Positions 9,186 to 17,202 of a stretch of DNA of 64,000 bases are shown piece after piece. The DNA is from Lentibacillus siamensis. GTDB lineage: Bacteria > Bacillota > Bacilli > Bacillales > Amphibacillaceae. The notes under the pieces were generated by a model, which was given only the letters and a program-made list of their open reading frames with translations, searched no databases and was not told the origin of the DNA. Location of the stretch: positions 329,179 to 393,178 of the forward strand of contig NZ_BAAADS010000012.1 in assembly GCF_039522605.1 (NCBI RefSeq). The letters run 5' to 3'. The first letter of the stretch is position 1. Every line of letters starts with the position of its first letter. A program made the translations under genes and the position numbers.

Positions 9186-9246
9186 GAAAGCATAATACTT
9201 TTTTACCGCATAAGTGCAACCTACAGAAAGGGTTAGTTTTCTAAAA
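9183..9246 (+). repeat. Dispersed repeat A, degenerate copy
   Basis: The left part (TAAGAAAGCATAATACTT, then ACCGCATAAGTGCAAC) and the right edge (TTAGTTTTCTAA) match the full copies at 16.3 and 48.0 kb. The central GTCACC/GGTGAC hairpin is lost. It fills most of the gap before the Xaa-Pro peptidase. Confidence 0.65.
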
Positions 9247-9266
9247 AATTGGGGAGGAATGATGGC

Positions 9267-10328
9267 GTGAATAAGATTGAAAAATTGCGAAAATCATTAG
9301 GGGAAAATAATCTGGATGCGATATTAATTACAAGCCCTTATAACAGAAGATATATAACGAATTTTACCGGAACTGCCGGAGTGGCAATTGTCAGCATGAA
9401 TGACTCCAGGTTTGTCACAGATTTTCGATACATAGAACAAGCAACTGAACAAGCTGCTGATTTTAAAATTGTTGAGCATAAAAAACCAATTCATCAAGTT
9501 ATAAATGAACAGTTAAAGGAATTAGGTGTTCAAAAGGTCGGTTTTGAAAAAGATCATGTAACATTCTCCACGTATGAGCTGTACGAAAAAACAATGGATG
9601 TTAAACTTGTTCCTGTAAGCGGACTTGTTGAGGAACTTCGGCTGATCAAAACAGCGGAAGAATTGGACGTTTTGAAGCAGGCAGCCAATATAGCAGAAGA
9701 TGCTTTTTCACATATCCAAGCCTATATTAAACCAGGTGTAAAAGAAATCGATATTTCGAATGAACTGGAATTTTACATGCGTAAACTGGGGGCTGAATCA
9801 TCCAGTTTTGATACGATTGTCGCTTCCGGCTATCGTGGTGCATTACCGCACGGTGTTGCTTCTGATAAAAAAATACAATCCGGTGAACTGATAACATTGG
9901 ATTTTGGTGCATATTACAATGGATATTGTTCGGACATCACCCGTACTGTCGCAGTTGGCGAATTGGATGATGAGCAAATGGAGATATACAATATTGTTCA
10001 GGAAGCGCAAAAAAGAGGTGTAGAGGGACTAAAACCTGGGATGACCGGAATAGAGGCTGATGCACTGACCCGGGATTATATTACCGAAAAGGGATACGGT
10101 GAATATTTCGGACATTCCACTGGTCATGGTGTCGGATTGGAAGTTCATGAAGGACCCGGACTTTCCTTCAGATCAGAGAAAAAATTAGCACCCGGCATGG
10201 TCGTAACCGTAGAACCGGGAATTTATGTACCTGAAGTAGCCGGATGCAGGATTGAAGATGATATTGTTATTACTGAAAAGGGCTATGAGCGTTTAACATT
10301 AGCTCCAAAAGAACTAATTACTTTATAG
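9267..10328 (+). CDS. yqhT: Xaa-Pro aminopeptidase-like M24 metallopeptidase (YqhT)
   Basis: A 353-residue peptidase of the M24B family, predicted to remove N-terminal residues before proline. It has a creatinase-like N-terminal domain (about 1-130) and the pita-bread catalytic domain with the five metal ligands: two Asp in TLDFGAYYNGYCSDITRT, His in GHSTGHGVGLEVHE, and two Glu in TVEPGIY and RIEDDIV. The GTG start at 9267 is 9 nt after GGGGAGG; an upstream TTG at 9249 would overlap that ribosome site. It is coupled to efp, 18 nt downstream, a pairing seen widely in Bacillaceae. Confidence 0.94.
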   Translation: MNKIEKLRKSLGENNLDAILITSPYNRRYITNFTGTAGVAIVSMNDSRFVTDFRYIEQATEQAADFKIVEHKKPIHQVINEQLKELGVQKVGFEKDHVTFSTYELYEKTMDVKLVPVSGLVEELRLIKTAEELDVLKQAANIAEDAFSHIQAYIKPGVKEIDISNELEFYMRKLGAESSSFDTIVASGYRGALPHGVASDKKIQSGELITLDFGAYYNGYCSDITRTVAVGELDDEQMEIYNIVQEAQKRGVEGLKPGMTGIEADALTRDYITEKGYGEYFGHSTGHGVGLEVHEGPGLSFRSEKKLAPGMVVTVEPGIYVPEVAGCRIEDDIVITEKGYERLTLAPKELITL

Positions 10329-10346
10329 TGTCGAGGAGGATTTTGC

Positions 10347-10904
10347 ATGATATCGGTAAACGATTTTAAAACTGGTTTAACTATTGAAGTGGAGAATGAA
10401 ATATGGCAGGTTATGGATTTTCAACATGTAAAACCAGGAAAAGGTGCTGCGTTTGTTCGCTCAAAACTCCGTAATTTACGAAATGGCAATATTCAGGAAA
10501 AAACGTTTCGTGGCGGGGAAAAAGTAAACCGGGCACATATTGAAAATAATAAAATGCAATATTTATACGCATCTGGGGATACGCACGCATTTATGGATAC
10601 GAATACGTATGAACAGCTTGAACTTCAGACGAGTCAAATTAAAGATCAATTGAACTATATGAAAGAAAATATGGAAGTTTCTGTTGTCACGTACGAAGGT
10701 GAGGTACTCGGAGTTCAACTCCCGAATAACGTTGAACTCACAGTAACTGAAACCGAACCCGGAGTAAAAGGTGATACGGCCAGCGGCGGTTCAAAACCGG
10801 CAACAATGGAGACCGGTTTGATTGTCCAAGTTCCATTCTTTGTCAATCAGGGCGAGGTTTTGGTTATCAATACTGCGGATGGCAAATATGTTTCAAGGGC
10901 ATAA
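10347..10904 (+). CDS. efp: Translation elongation factor P
   Basis: Rescues ribosomes stalled at polyproline stretches by binding between the P and E sites. At 185 residues it is full length, with the KOW-like N domain and two OB domains. K32 in HVKPGKGAAFVR sits at the tip loop, the position that is modified in EF-P proteins (5-aminopentanol in B. subtilis). AGGAGG lies 10 nt before the ATG. The neighbouring peptidase gene suggests one transcript, ended by a hairpin 20 nt downstream. Confidence 0.97.
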   Translation: MISVNDFKTGLTIEVENEIWQVMDFQHVKPGKGAAFVRSKLRNLRNGNIQEKTFRGGEKVNRAHIENNKMQYLYASGDTHAFMDTNTYEQLELQTSQIKDQLNYMKENMEVSVVTYEGEVLGVQLPNNVELTVTETEPGVKGDTASGGSKPATMETGLIVQVPFFVNQGEVLVINTADGKYVSRA

Positions 10905-10924
10905 ATTAGATAGTTTCAACGTCG

Positions 10925-10955
10925 AAGAGCGGTCCAATCGGGCTGCTCTTTTTTT
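10925..10955 (+). terminator. efp terminator
   Basis: AAGAGC (10925-10930) pairs with GCTCTT (10945-10950), with an inner CC/GG pair, followed by a seven-T run. Confidence 0.8.
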
Positions 10956-10970
10956 ATGTCCAGGAAATAG

Positions 10971-10995
10971 TTTGTCCGTTGCTAAACGGGCGCTT
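10971..10995 (+). repeat. Short dispersed repeat B, copy 1
   Basis: Contains CGTTGCTAAACGGGCGCTT, an exact 19-base match to 49946-49964. The flanks match more loosely (TTTGT before, CTCTGT after). Confidence 0.7.
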
Positions 10996-11028
10996 CCACT
11001 CTTCCTCTGTACAATCATTTCGCTTCTG

Positions 11029-11056
11029 TCATATTTTAATGGGACAAACATACATT
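11029..11056 (+). promoter_or_regulatory. Sigma-E type promoter of the spoIIIA operon
   Basis: TCATATT (11029-11035) matches the sigma-E -35 pattern KMATATT, and CATACATT (11049-11056) matches the -10 pattern CATACAMT exactly, with a 13-bp spacer. The first gene starts 33 nt downstream. Sigma-E control of spoIIIA in the mother cell is established in B. subtilis. Confidence 0.8.
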
Positions 11057-11088
11057 TATAAAAAAGCTTATTTCAGTGAGGTAATACA

Positions 11089-12015
11089 ATGGAAGAAATT
11101 TTACGATTATTCCCGGATTCAATCAAAAAGGTGATTGAGCGGCATACATTGCACCGTCAGCATGCATTACAGGAAATTCGAGTTCGGTTGTTTCGGCCGA
11201 TTGAACTTATTTTTGATGGGCATGCGGAATGGCTGAAATCAACCATACCTTATAAGCGGGATGGTGTGCATATATTAAATCAGATAAGTGATTTTTCACT
11301 TTATCGGATGGAGGATGAGCTCCGCGAAGGATACGTTACTATTGAAGGAGGGCACCGAGTCGGGCTCGCCGGAAAAGTCAATACACTGAATGGATCGGTT
11401 AAAGCAATTCAGCATATTGCCTATTTTAATATACGAATTGCCAAACAAAAAATTGGTTGCGCGGAAAAACTAATACCCTTTCTTCATCAGGAAAGTTACC
11501 TGAATACGCTTATTGTGGGGCCGCCACAGTCGGGTAAAACTACTCTGATACGTGATGTTATTCGATTGATATCTACCGGATGGGGCCGAAATGTCGGATA
11601 TAAAGTAGGTGTTATTGATGAAAGATCCGAAATAGCCGGTTCTAAAAAGGGGGTCCCCCAACATGATATTGGCTTGCGGACCGATGTTATGGATGCATGT
11701 CCAAAAGCTGAGGGAATGATGATGATGATTCGCTCCATGTCCCCTGAAATACTGGCGGTAGACGAAATAGGCGGAAATTCTGATGTCGAAGCGCTGATGG
11801 AAGCGATTAATGCGGGAGTTACCATTATGTGCACAATCCACGGAAAGTCGCTTGCAGAATTACAGAAGAGACCGTCACTAAAAGTTTTATTTCAGGCAGA
11901 TATTTTTCAACGTGTAGTTATTTTGGACAGATATGGACAACCTGGGCAACTCCACCAAATCATGAACCAGCGGGGTGAAACAATATACAGAGAAACCGGG
12001 GTGCTTGGAAGATGA
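11089..12015 (+). CDS. spoIIIAA: Stage III sporulation protein AA (secretion-type ATPase)
   Basis: The ATPase of the SpoIIIA-SpoIIQ feeding-tube complex that links mother cell and forespore. 308 residues. The Walker A motif is GPPQSGKTTL (about residues 144-153), the Walker B region is EILAVDEIGG, and a conserved TIHG follows, as in type II/IV secretion ATPases. It heads eight co-directional genes; its stop overlaps the spoIIIAB start (ATGA). Confidence 0.97.
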   Translation: MEEILRLFPDSIKKVIERHTLHRQHALQEIRVRLFRPIELIFDGHAEWLKSTIPYKRDGVHILNQISDFSLYRMEDELREGYVTIEGGHRVGLAGKVNTLNGSVKAIQHIAYFNIRIAKQKIGCAEKLIPFLHQESYLNTLIVGPPQSGKTTLIRDVIRLISTGWGRNVGYKVGVIDERSEIAGSKKGVPQHDIGLRTDVMDACPKAEGMMMMIRSMSPEILAVDEIGGNSDVEALMEAINAGVTIMCTIHGKSLAELQKRPSLKVLFQADIFQRVVILDRYGQPGQLHQIMNQRGETIYRETGVLGR

Positions 12016-12524
12016 AGTGGATAGGAGCAATGCTGCTGATCGGCACAACTACATGGGCAGGTTTTCAAATCAGTAAAAGACTGAATGAGCGGCCTAAACA
12101 TATCAGACAAATGAAAAATGCATTGCAAATTCTGGAGGCAGAGATTTTGTACAGTCAGTTGTCGCTAAAAGATGCTTTTATGACTATTTCCAAACAAATT
12201 CCAGAGCCAGTCAGCTCATTCTTTGAAACTGCCGCACTCTCACTTGAAGAAAAAAATACTGATTTGTTCAGTATGTGGAATCAACGGTTGATTGAACTCT
12301 TTACCTCATCCGCATTAGGTGGAAATGAACATGAAATCCTTAAACAATTTGGCAGAACACTTGGTCAGCATGACTTTGACCAGCAACAAAAACATATTCA
12401 GCTTACAATTAAACATCTGGACCGTGAGCTGGAGGACGCTAGGGACAATCAGTTTAAATATGGCAAAATGGCTAAAAGCTTGGGCTTGCTGAGCGGCTTA
12501 TTCATTGTATTATTGCTCATTTAG
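12012..12524 (+). CDS. spoIIIAB: Stage III sporulation protein AB
   Basis: 170 residues with an N-terminal hydrophobic segment, a central helical GspF-like domain (RPKHIRQMKNALQILEAEI) and a C-terminal membrane helix (SLGLLSGLFIVLLLI). In the SpoIIIA channel it resembles the platform component of type II secretion systems. It is translationally coupled to spoIIIAA. Confidence 0.95.
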   Translation: MKWIGAMLLIGTTTWAGFQISKRLNERPKHIRQMKNALQILEAEILYSQLSLKDAFMTISKQIPEPVSSFFETAALSLEEKNTDLFSMWNQRLIELFTSSALGGNEHEILKQFGRTLGQHDFDQQQKHIQLTIKHLDRELEDARDNQFKYGKMAKSLGLLSGLFIVLLLI

Positions 12525-12542
12525 GAAGAAAGGGGAACATCC

Positions 12543-12749
12543 ATGGCTATTGATGCATCCATTTTATTTCAAATTGCAGGTATTGGAATTATTGTGGCAT
12601 TGATTCATACCATTTTGAAGCAGATGGGGAAAGAAGAAATTGCCCAATTTGCCACTTTGGTTGGATTTATCATCGTCATGGTAATCGTCATTAATGAGCT
12701 TTCCGACCTGTTTCAGCAAATTAAGTCAGTATTCCTTTTCCAGGGGTAG
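12543..12749 (+). CDS. spoIIIAC: Stage III sporulation protein AC
   Basis: A 68-residue protein that is almost all membrane, with two helices split by QMGKEEIA. It is the right size and place for SpoIIIAC. The ribosome site AGAAAGGGG precedes ATG 12543. It probably packs with the similar N-terminal part of SpoIIIAD. Confidence 0.94.
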   Translation: MAIDASILFQIAGIGIIVALIHTILKQMGKEEIAQFATLVGFIIVMVIVINELSDLFQQIKSVFLFQG

Positions 12750-12754
12750 TTGAT

Positions 12755-13147
12755 ATGGAAATTATTCAAATTGTCATACTCGGTCTTATTGCCAGTATTT
12801 TATATATCATATTGAAAGATGTAAATAAGGCGTTTGCTTTTTTTCTGATTCTTATTACCGGTATCATCATTTTTCTGATGGTCATCAGGCAAATTACTGT
12901 AATTTTTCAACTGATTGAATCCCTTGGCGAAAAAGCAAATGTGAATGGGATGTATATGACTACCATCTTAAAGATTATTGGTATTGCGTACATTGCCGAG
13001 CTTGGAGCAAATTTAACCAAGGACGCCGGACTGAATTCAGTGGCAACAAAAATTGAACTTGCCGGCAAAATATTTATTTTATTACTGGCAATACCGATTA
13101 TAACAGCCGTAATTGAAGCTATCATAAGTTTTATCCCGTCAGCCTAA
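12755..13147 (+). CDS. spoIIIAD: Stage III sporulation protein AD
   Basis: 130 residues with about four membrane helices. The first half is a paralogue-like match to SpoIIIAC, and the loop GEKANVNGMYMTTILKIIGIAYIAE is characteristic of the family. Only 5 nt separate it from spoIIIAC. Confidence 0.94.
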   Translation: MEIIQIVILGLIASILYIILKDVNKAFAFFLILITGIIIFLMVIRQITVIFQLIESLGEKANVNGMYMTTILKIIGIAYIAELGANLTKDAGLNSVATKIELAGKIFILLLAIPIITAVIEAIISFIPSA

Positions 13148-13170
13148 TCCGATTCTGAAAGGAGTTTTTA

Positions 13171-13176
13171 ATGTGA
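13171..13176 (+). other. Start-stop element (ATG-TGA) before spoIIIAE
   Basis: ATG directly followed by TGA sits 6 nt after a strong AAAGGAG ribosome site and ends 0 nt before the spoIIIAE ATG at 13177. The ribosome site is therefore better spaced for this minimal frame than for spoIIIAE. It may set a low or reinitiation-based level of SpoIIIAE, or it may be chance. Confidence 0.4.
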
Positions 13177-14379
13177 ATGGTACGAAATAGATGGATTGTT
13201 TTTGTCTTATTCACTGTGATACTTCTCTTTTCAGTTCAGTTAAAGGTTTATGCCTCTCCTGATTCTGACGCGCCTGAAGCAAACGAAACTTCTGAATCAA
13301 CCGAAAAACAGATGGTGGACAGCATTTCTCTCGATGGTGTACAGAAATATTGGAAAAAACTTGTAAATGAATATGACGGCTATTTACCAGTTCTTGAGAA
13401 AACCAGTGTAGCAGAGTTTATTAAAGACAATGGTTCTTTATCTGTTAAAAGTACTGTGAAAGGTCTGATTGAATATTTGCTGCATGAGCTGATCGTCAAC
13501 GGAAAACTATTGGGATTGCTGTTGATGCTTGCATTGTTTTCCATTGTCCTGCAAACCATGCACACTGCTTTTGAACAAAGCACAGTTAGTAAAGTCGCCT
13601 ATTATGTGGTTTATATCGTGCTGATATTTCTGGCATTAAACAGTTTTTATCTGGCGGTATCGTATGCTAAAGCTGCTGTTGATACGATGAGTGGGTTTAT
13701 GATTGCTTTGCTCCCGCTTATGCTTGGGTTGATGGCGACACTCGGCAATGTTATTACCGTTTCCTTTTTTCACCCGATTATTGTGTTTCTGATTCATTCC
13801 AGCGGTGTGCTGGTCTCAAAATTTATTTTGCCGTTACTGTTCTTATCAGCATTATTGTTAATTGTCAGCAGTTTGAATGAAAATTATAAAGTTACCCATC
13901 TGGCTAATCTTTTTAAAACGGTGGGAATGGGAACGTTAGGCGTTTTTTTAACGATCTTTCTGGGAGTAATGTCAGTTCAAGGTGCTTCCAGTGCCATTCA
14001 GGATGGGGTTGCCATGAAAACAACCAAATTTATAACCGGAAATTTTATTCCTGTAGTTGGCCGAACCTTTACAGATGCTGCCGACACGATATTAAGTGCG
14101 TCCTTGTTATTGAAAAATGCTGTTGGAATTGTAGGAGTTGTCATCATTGTATTTATAGCCATTTTTCCGGCGCTGAAAATCGTCGCCATTGCCATAACGT
14201 ATAAACTTGCGGCAGCTGTTTTGCAACCTGTGGGGGACGGGCCGTTAATTACCAGCCTGAACACAATAAGTAAATTTATGCTTTATATTCTGGCTTGCTT
14301 GCTGACGGTGACCTTGATGTTCTTTTTGTCAGTAGTCATATTAGTTGCAGCCAGTAATATTACATTGCTCCTTCGCTAG
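13177..14379 (+). CDS. spoIIIAE: Stage III sporulation protein AE
   Basis: A 400-residue polytopic membrane protein. It begins with a signal-like helix ending in VYASPD, then a hydrophilic extracellular region (residues about 27-105), then seven or eight membrane helices. It is one of the large membrane parts of the SpoIIIA channel. AAAGGAG is 12 nt before the ATG, a wide gap caused by an intervening ATGTGA. Confidence 0.95.
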   Translation: MVRNRWIVFVLFTVILLFSVQLKVYASPDSDAPEANETSESTEKQMVDSISLDGVQKYWKKLVNEYDGYLPVLEKTSVAEFIKDNGSLSVKSTVKGLIEYLLHELIVNGKLLGLLLMLALFSIVLQTMHTAFEQSTVSKVAYYVVYIVLIFLALNSFYLAVSYAKAAVDTMSGFMIALLPLMLGLMATLGNVITVSFFHPIIVFLIHSSGVLVSKFILPLLFLSALLLIVSSLNENYKVTHLANLFKTVGMGTLGVFLTIFLGVMSVQGASSAIQDGVAMKTTKFITGNFIPVVGRTFTDAADTILSASLLLKNAVGIVGVVIIVFIAIFPALKIVAIAITYKLAAAVLQPVGDGPLITSLNTISKFMLYILACLLTVTLMFFLSVVILVAASNITLLLR

Positions 14380-14390
14380 GGGGAATTTTG

Positions 14391-15017
14391 ATGGAAGTGC
14401 TAGTTGACTGGGTCAGTAAGATTATTATTTTCCTGTTGTTGGCCTCGATAATTGATTTGCTGATACCGGCAACATCTATGAAGAAGTATATCAAACTTGT
14501 GGTCGGACTGATTTTAATTTTAATTTTATTAAAACCGGTTTTTTATTTATTTGATTTGAATATTCAACAAGCTGTCATGACAACATTTCAACAGATTGAA
14601 ATGGAAAATACAGCTGCTGATCAGGTAAAAAATAAGATGAAAACACAAAAAAATGAAATACAAGCATCACAACATGCATATGTATTAGAACAGATGACCT
14701 CAAAGTTAAAAAAAATGGCTGACGATCCACTGAAGAACGATTATCAGGCACAAATTTCAGACATCAATTATCAATTTGCAACGGAAGACGAACTCACATT
14801 TGAAAATCTTTCGGAGGTAGTTGTCTATGTAAGGGGAGCAGAAAATGAGGGAATAACAGTGGATACAGTGGAGGACATCACCATTAACACGGACAAGCCG
14901 GTCATCAATGATACTGGAAAGAAGCTGGAAGGGATAAAGTCACTGCTTTATAAAGTGTGGGAAATTCCCGAAGAAAAGCTGAAACTTACGGTTAAATGGG
15001 AGGGAGGGTCAACTTGA
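14391..15017 (+). CDS. spoIIIAF: Stage III sporulation protein AF
   Basis: 208 residues: two N-terminal membrane helices (WVSKIIIFLLLASIIDLLI and YIKLVVGLILILILLKPVF) followed by a soluble ring-building-motif-type domain facing the intermembrane space. ATG 14391 is chosen over the TTG at 14388 because of its spacing from AGGGGG. The stop overlaps the spoIIIAG start. Confidence 0.94.
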   Translation: MEVLVDWVSKIIIFLLLASIIDLLIPATSMKKYIKLVVGLILILILLKPVFYLFDLNIQQAVMTTFQQIEMENTAADQVKNKMKTQKNEIQASQHAYVLEQMTSKLKKMADDPLKNDYQAQISDINYQFATEDELTFENLSEVVVYVRGAENEGITVDTVEDITINTDKPVINDTGKKLEGIKSLLYKVWEIPEEKLKLTVKWEGGST

Positions 15018-15649
15018 AGGAGAAATTATTACGTTTTTTAAGATCCAAAAAACCGGAACAATCAGACAAGCTGTCCCGGAAAAGCGGCTATATTATCATC
15101 ATTGGTCTAATCGGTCTGCTGTTAATCATCATCGGAAACTCTTTTTCCCCGGACCCTGAAGAGGAACAACAAACAATCAGAAATATTCCGGAACAGACGG
15201 AAAAGCCTGCAACTGAAACGTTTTCCGACAAGTCCAAAAGTTCTTCTGATGTCAGCGAAATTGAGGCAAGTTATGAAAAGGAATTGACGGACATGCTAAA
15301 TAAAATTAACGGAGTTTCAGACACTGAAGTAATGGTGAACTTGAATTCAACAAAAATTAAAGTATATGAAAAGAATTTGATTACCGGCCAGCAAACAACT
15401 AAAGAAACAGATAAGAAGGGCGGAACAAGGGAGATTGAGGACAGTTCAAAAGAGACACAAGTTGTCCTGGTAAGGCAGGGAGACAAGGAGGTGCCACTGC
15501 TTGTTCAAACCAAAAAACCGGAAGTAAGGGGGGTATTTATTGTTGCTGAAGGAGTGGATCATGCAACAGTAAAAAAATGGATTATAGATGCAGTATCCAA
15601 AGTACTTGATGTTCCAACACATAGAGTTTCTGTAATGCCAAAAAATTAG
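15014..15649 (+). CDS. spoIIIAG: Stage III sporulation protein AG
   Basis: 211 residues: a short basic N-terminus, one membrane helix (about 22-38, YIIIIGLIGLLLIIIG), a low-complexity linker, then the ring-building domain that forms the large SpoIIIAG ring between the two spore membranes. The start is TTG 15014, which overlaps the spoIIIAF stop (TTGA) and follows GGGAGGG. An ATG at 14996 lies upstream of that ribosome site and is less likely. Confidence 0.93.
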   Translation: MKEKLLRFLRSKKPEQSDKLSRKSGYIIIIGLIGLLLIIIGNSFSPDPEEEQQTIRNIPEQTEKPATETFSDKSKSSSDVSEIEASYEKELTDMLNKINGVSDTEVMVNLNSTKIKVYEKNLITGQQTTKETDKKGGTREIEDSSKETQVVLVRQGDKEVPLLVQTKKPEVRGVFIVAEGVDHATVKKWIIDAVSKVLDVPTHRVSVMPKN

Positions 15650-15658
15650 GAGGATGGA

Positions 15659-16213
15659 ATGATGTTAAAGAAACAAACAGTTTGGCTGTTGACGATGTTG
15701 AGCTTGATGATTGTATTAAGTGTTTATTATGTAACTTCACCAAGTGGAGGGGATTTTGCCTACGTGGATGATGGCAGCAATGAAACGGAGCAGGCATCAT
15801 CATCGGACAAAGCCAATAAGGGAGAAGCTAAGGTCGATGACGTTTCCAATCTTGGAGAGGACCAGCTATTTACAATGATAGAAATGGAGATTCAGAATGA
15901 AAGAAGTAAAGTGAAAGATCGCTTGAATGACGTAGTAGCTTCCAGCAGTGCTTCTATTCAGGAAAAAAATGAAGCGCGCAGTAAAATGAATCAGCTTGAT
16001 GAATATACGTCCAAAGAAGCAATTCTGGAAAAATCAATTTTAACCTCAAAAGATTATAAGGATGTTCTTGTCCGCTATGATGAAGATAAGGTACATGTTC
16101 ATGTAAAAACGGATAAATTGTCCAAAACAGAAGCGGTAAATATTATGCAGATGGTTTACGATGAATTCGGAGACATCCCTGTCAGTGTTGACCCACAACC
16201 TGTTGAAGGATAA
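15659..16213 (+). CDS. spoIIIAH: Stage III sporulation protein AH
   Basis: 184 residues: an N-terminal membrane anchor (VWLLTMLSLMIVLSVYYV), a Ser/Glu/Lys-rich linker (about 35-65), then the YscJ/FliF-like ring-building domain (from about 75) that binds SpoIIQ across the intermembrane space. ATG 15659 and ATG 15662 are adjacent; AGGAGG serves either. It is the last gene of the operon, followed by a strong terminator. Confidence 0.95.
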   Translation: MMLKKQTVWLLTMLSLMIVLSVYYVTSPSGGDFAYVDDGSNETEQASSSDKANKGEAKVDDVSNLGEDQLFTMIEMEIQNERSKVKDRLNDVVASSSASIQEKNEARSKMNQLDEYTSKEAILEKSILTSKDYKDVLVRYDEDKVHVHVKTDKLSKTEAVNIMQMVYDEFGDIPVSVDPQPVEG

Positions 16214-16231
16214 TTCCCAAGAGATGATAGT

Positions 16232-16263
16232 AAAACCGGACTGAACTGAAGTCCGGTTTTTTT
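16232..16263 (+). terminator. spoIIIA operon terminator
   Basis: AAAACCGGAC and GTCCGGTTTT form a 10-bp stem around a 9-nt loop, with seven or more T residues at the end. Confidence 0.9.
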
Positions 16264-16264
16264 A

Positions 16265-16355
16265 GTTGGCAGATAAGAAAGTATAAAACTTTCTTACTGC
16301 ATAGGTGCAACTAAGGCTGTCACCTAAAGGCTTGGTGACAACCAAGTTTTCTAAT
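16265..16355 (+). repeat. Dispersed repeat A, full copy
   Basis: About 90 bp: an AAGAAAGTATAAAACTTTCTT inverted pair-like start, CTGCATAGGTGCAACT, an inverted pair GTCACC (16319-16324) / GGTGAC (16334-16339), then AAGTTTTCTAAT. It is nearly identical in layout to 48019-48106. An open frame of 99 codons that starts inside it (16305) has no ribosome site and no recognisable product. Confidence 0.8.
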
Positions 16356-16682
16356 CAGACCAAGCAAACTCTAATCCCCTTCATCGCTGTAATCCGTATT
16401 TCCTGCTTTGAAGACAATTTTGGTTTAATATCCTGTGGTGAAAGAAAGAACTACGCTGAACTAAGTTTTCTGCTGAACCATGCCAAATGGGCATTAACGC
16501 TTTCGAAGTATGAAAATTATTCGCATAATCCAATAAACACTGATATAATTACTCAGTGGAAACGTTTTACGATTGAAGAAACAAGCGTAGTTGAAGGCAG
16601 ATAGAAGCTTGTCGTAAAATGGTAGTAAATGAATGATTACATCTGAATTTATTTAGAATGAAATGAAGGGGTGCGAAACACA
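16356..16682 (+). promoter_or_regulatory. accB upstream region with an extended -10 element
   Basis: The 327-bp gap holds TGATATAAT (16541-16549), a good extended -10, with no clear -35. This gives a leader of about 125 nt for accBC. I see no riboswitch and no FapR-type inverted repeat in it. The left two thirds show nothing recognisable. Confidence 0.5.
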
Positions 16683-17189
16683 ATGTTAAAAGTACAAGAA
16701 ATACGTGAATTAATAAAGTTAGTTGATCAATCAGCAATCGACGAATTCACTTACGAATCAGATGGAACAACCGTTACCATGAAAAAGTCAGGTGCGGAGT
16801 CAACTGCTGCCCCTGTAGTACAGGAACAGCGGCCGGTCGAACGTCCGGTTGAAACGACTGAAATAAGAGAGCCTGAGGTAAAGGTTGAGGAGAAGAAAGA
16901 GACTGTACATACCGAACAAACGGACCAGGAAGAACCGCCAGCTGATTTTGATTATGAGATTGTTTCTCCGATGGTTGGAACCATGTATTCTTCACCTAAT
17001 CCGGAAAGCGATGCATATGTAAATAAAGGTGCAAAGGTAGAGAAGGATACGATTGTTTGTATCGTGGAAGCAATGAAACTTTTTAATGAAATTGAAGCGG
17101 AAGTATCAGGTGAGATTGTAGAAGTATTAGTGGAAGATGGAGAATTGGTGGAATATGGTCAGCCATTATTCAGAGTTAAGACGAAATAA
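16683..17189 (+). CDS. accB: Acetyl-CoA carboxylase biotin carboxyl carrier protein
   Basis: A 168-residue carrier with a helical N-terminus (LKVQEIRELIKLVDQSAIDE), a Pro/Glu-rich linker (about 42-90) and a C-terminal biotinyl domain. Biotin attaches to K132 in VEAMKLFNEIEAE. It carries carboxyl groups between AccC and AccAD at the first step of fatty-acid synthesis. ATG 16683 is preferred over GTG 16671 because the protein then begins at the conserved MLKVQEIREL. Confidence 0.96.
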   Translation: MLKVQEIRELIKLVDQSAIDEFTYESDGTTVTMKKSGAESTAAPVVQEQRPVERPVETTEIREPEVKVEEKKETVHTEQTDQEEPPADFDYEIVSPMVGTMYSSPNPESDAYVNKGAKVEKDTIVCIVEAMKLFNEIEAEVSGEIVEVLVEDGELVEYGQPLFRVKTK

Positions 17190-17202
17190 GGGGATGTAGC
17201 TT

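Noticed and set aside
10822..11061. 79-codon frame overlapping the efp end
   Set aside because: It runs out of frame through efp, the efp terminator and repeat B.
16305..16604. 99-codon open frame upstream of accB
   Set aside because: It begins inside dispersed repeat A, has no ribosome site and no recognisable domain; treated as chance.
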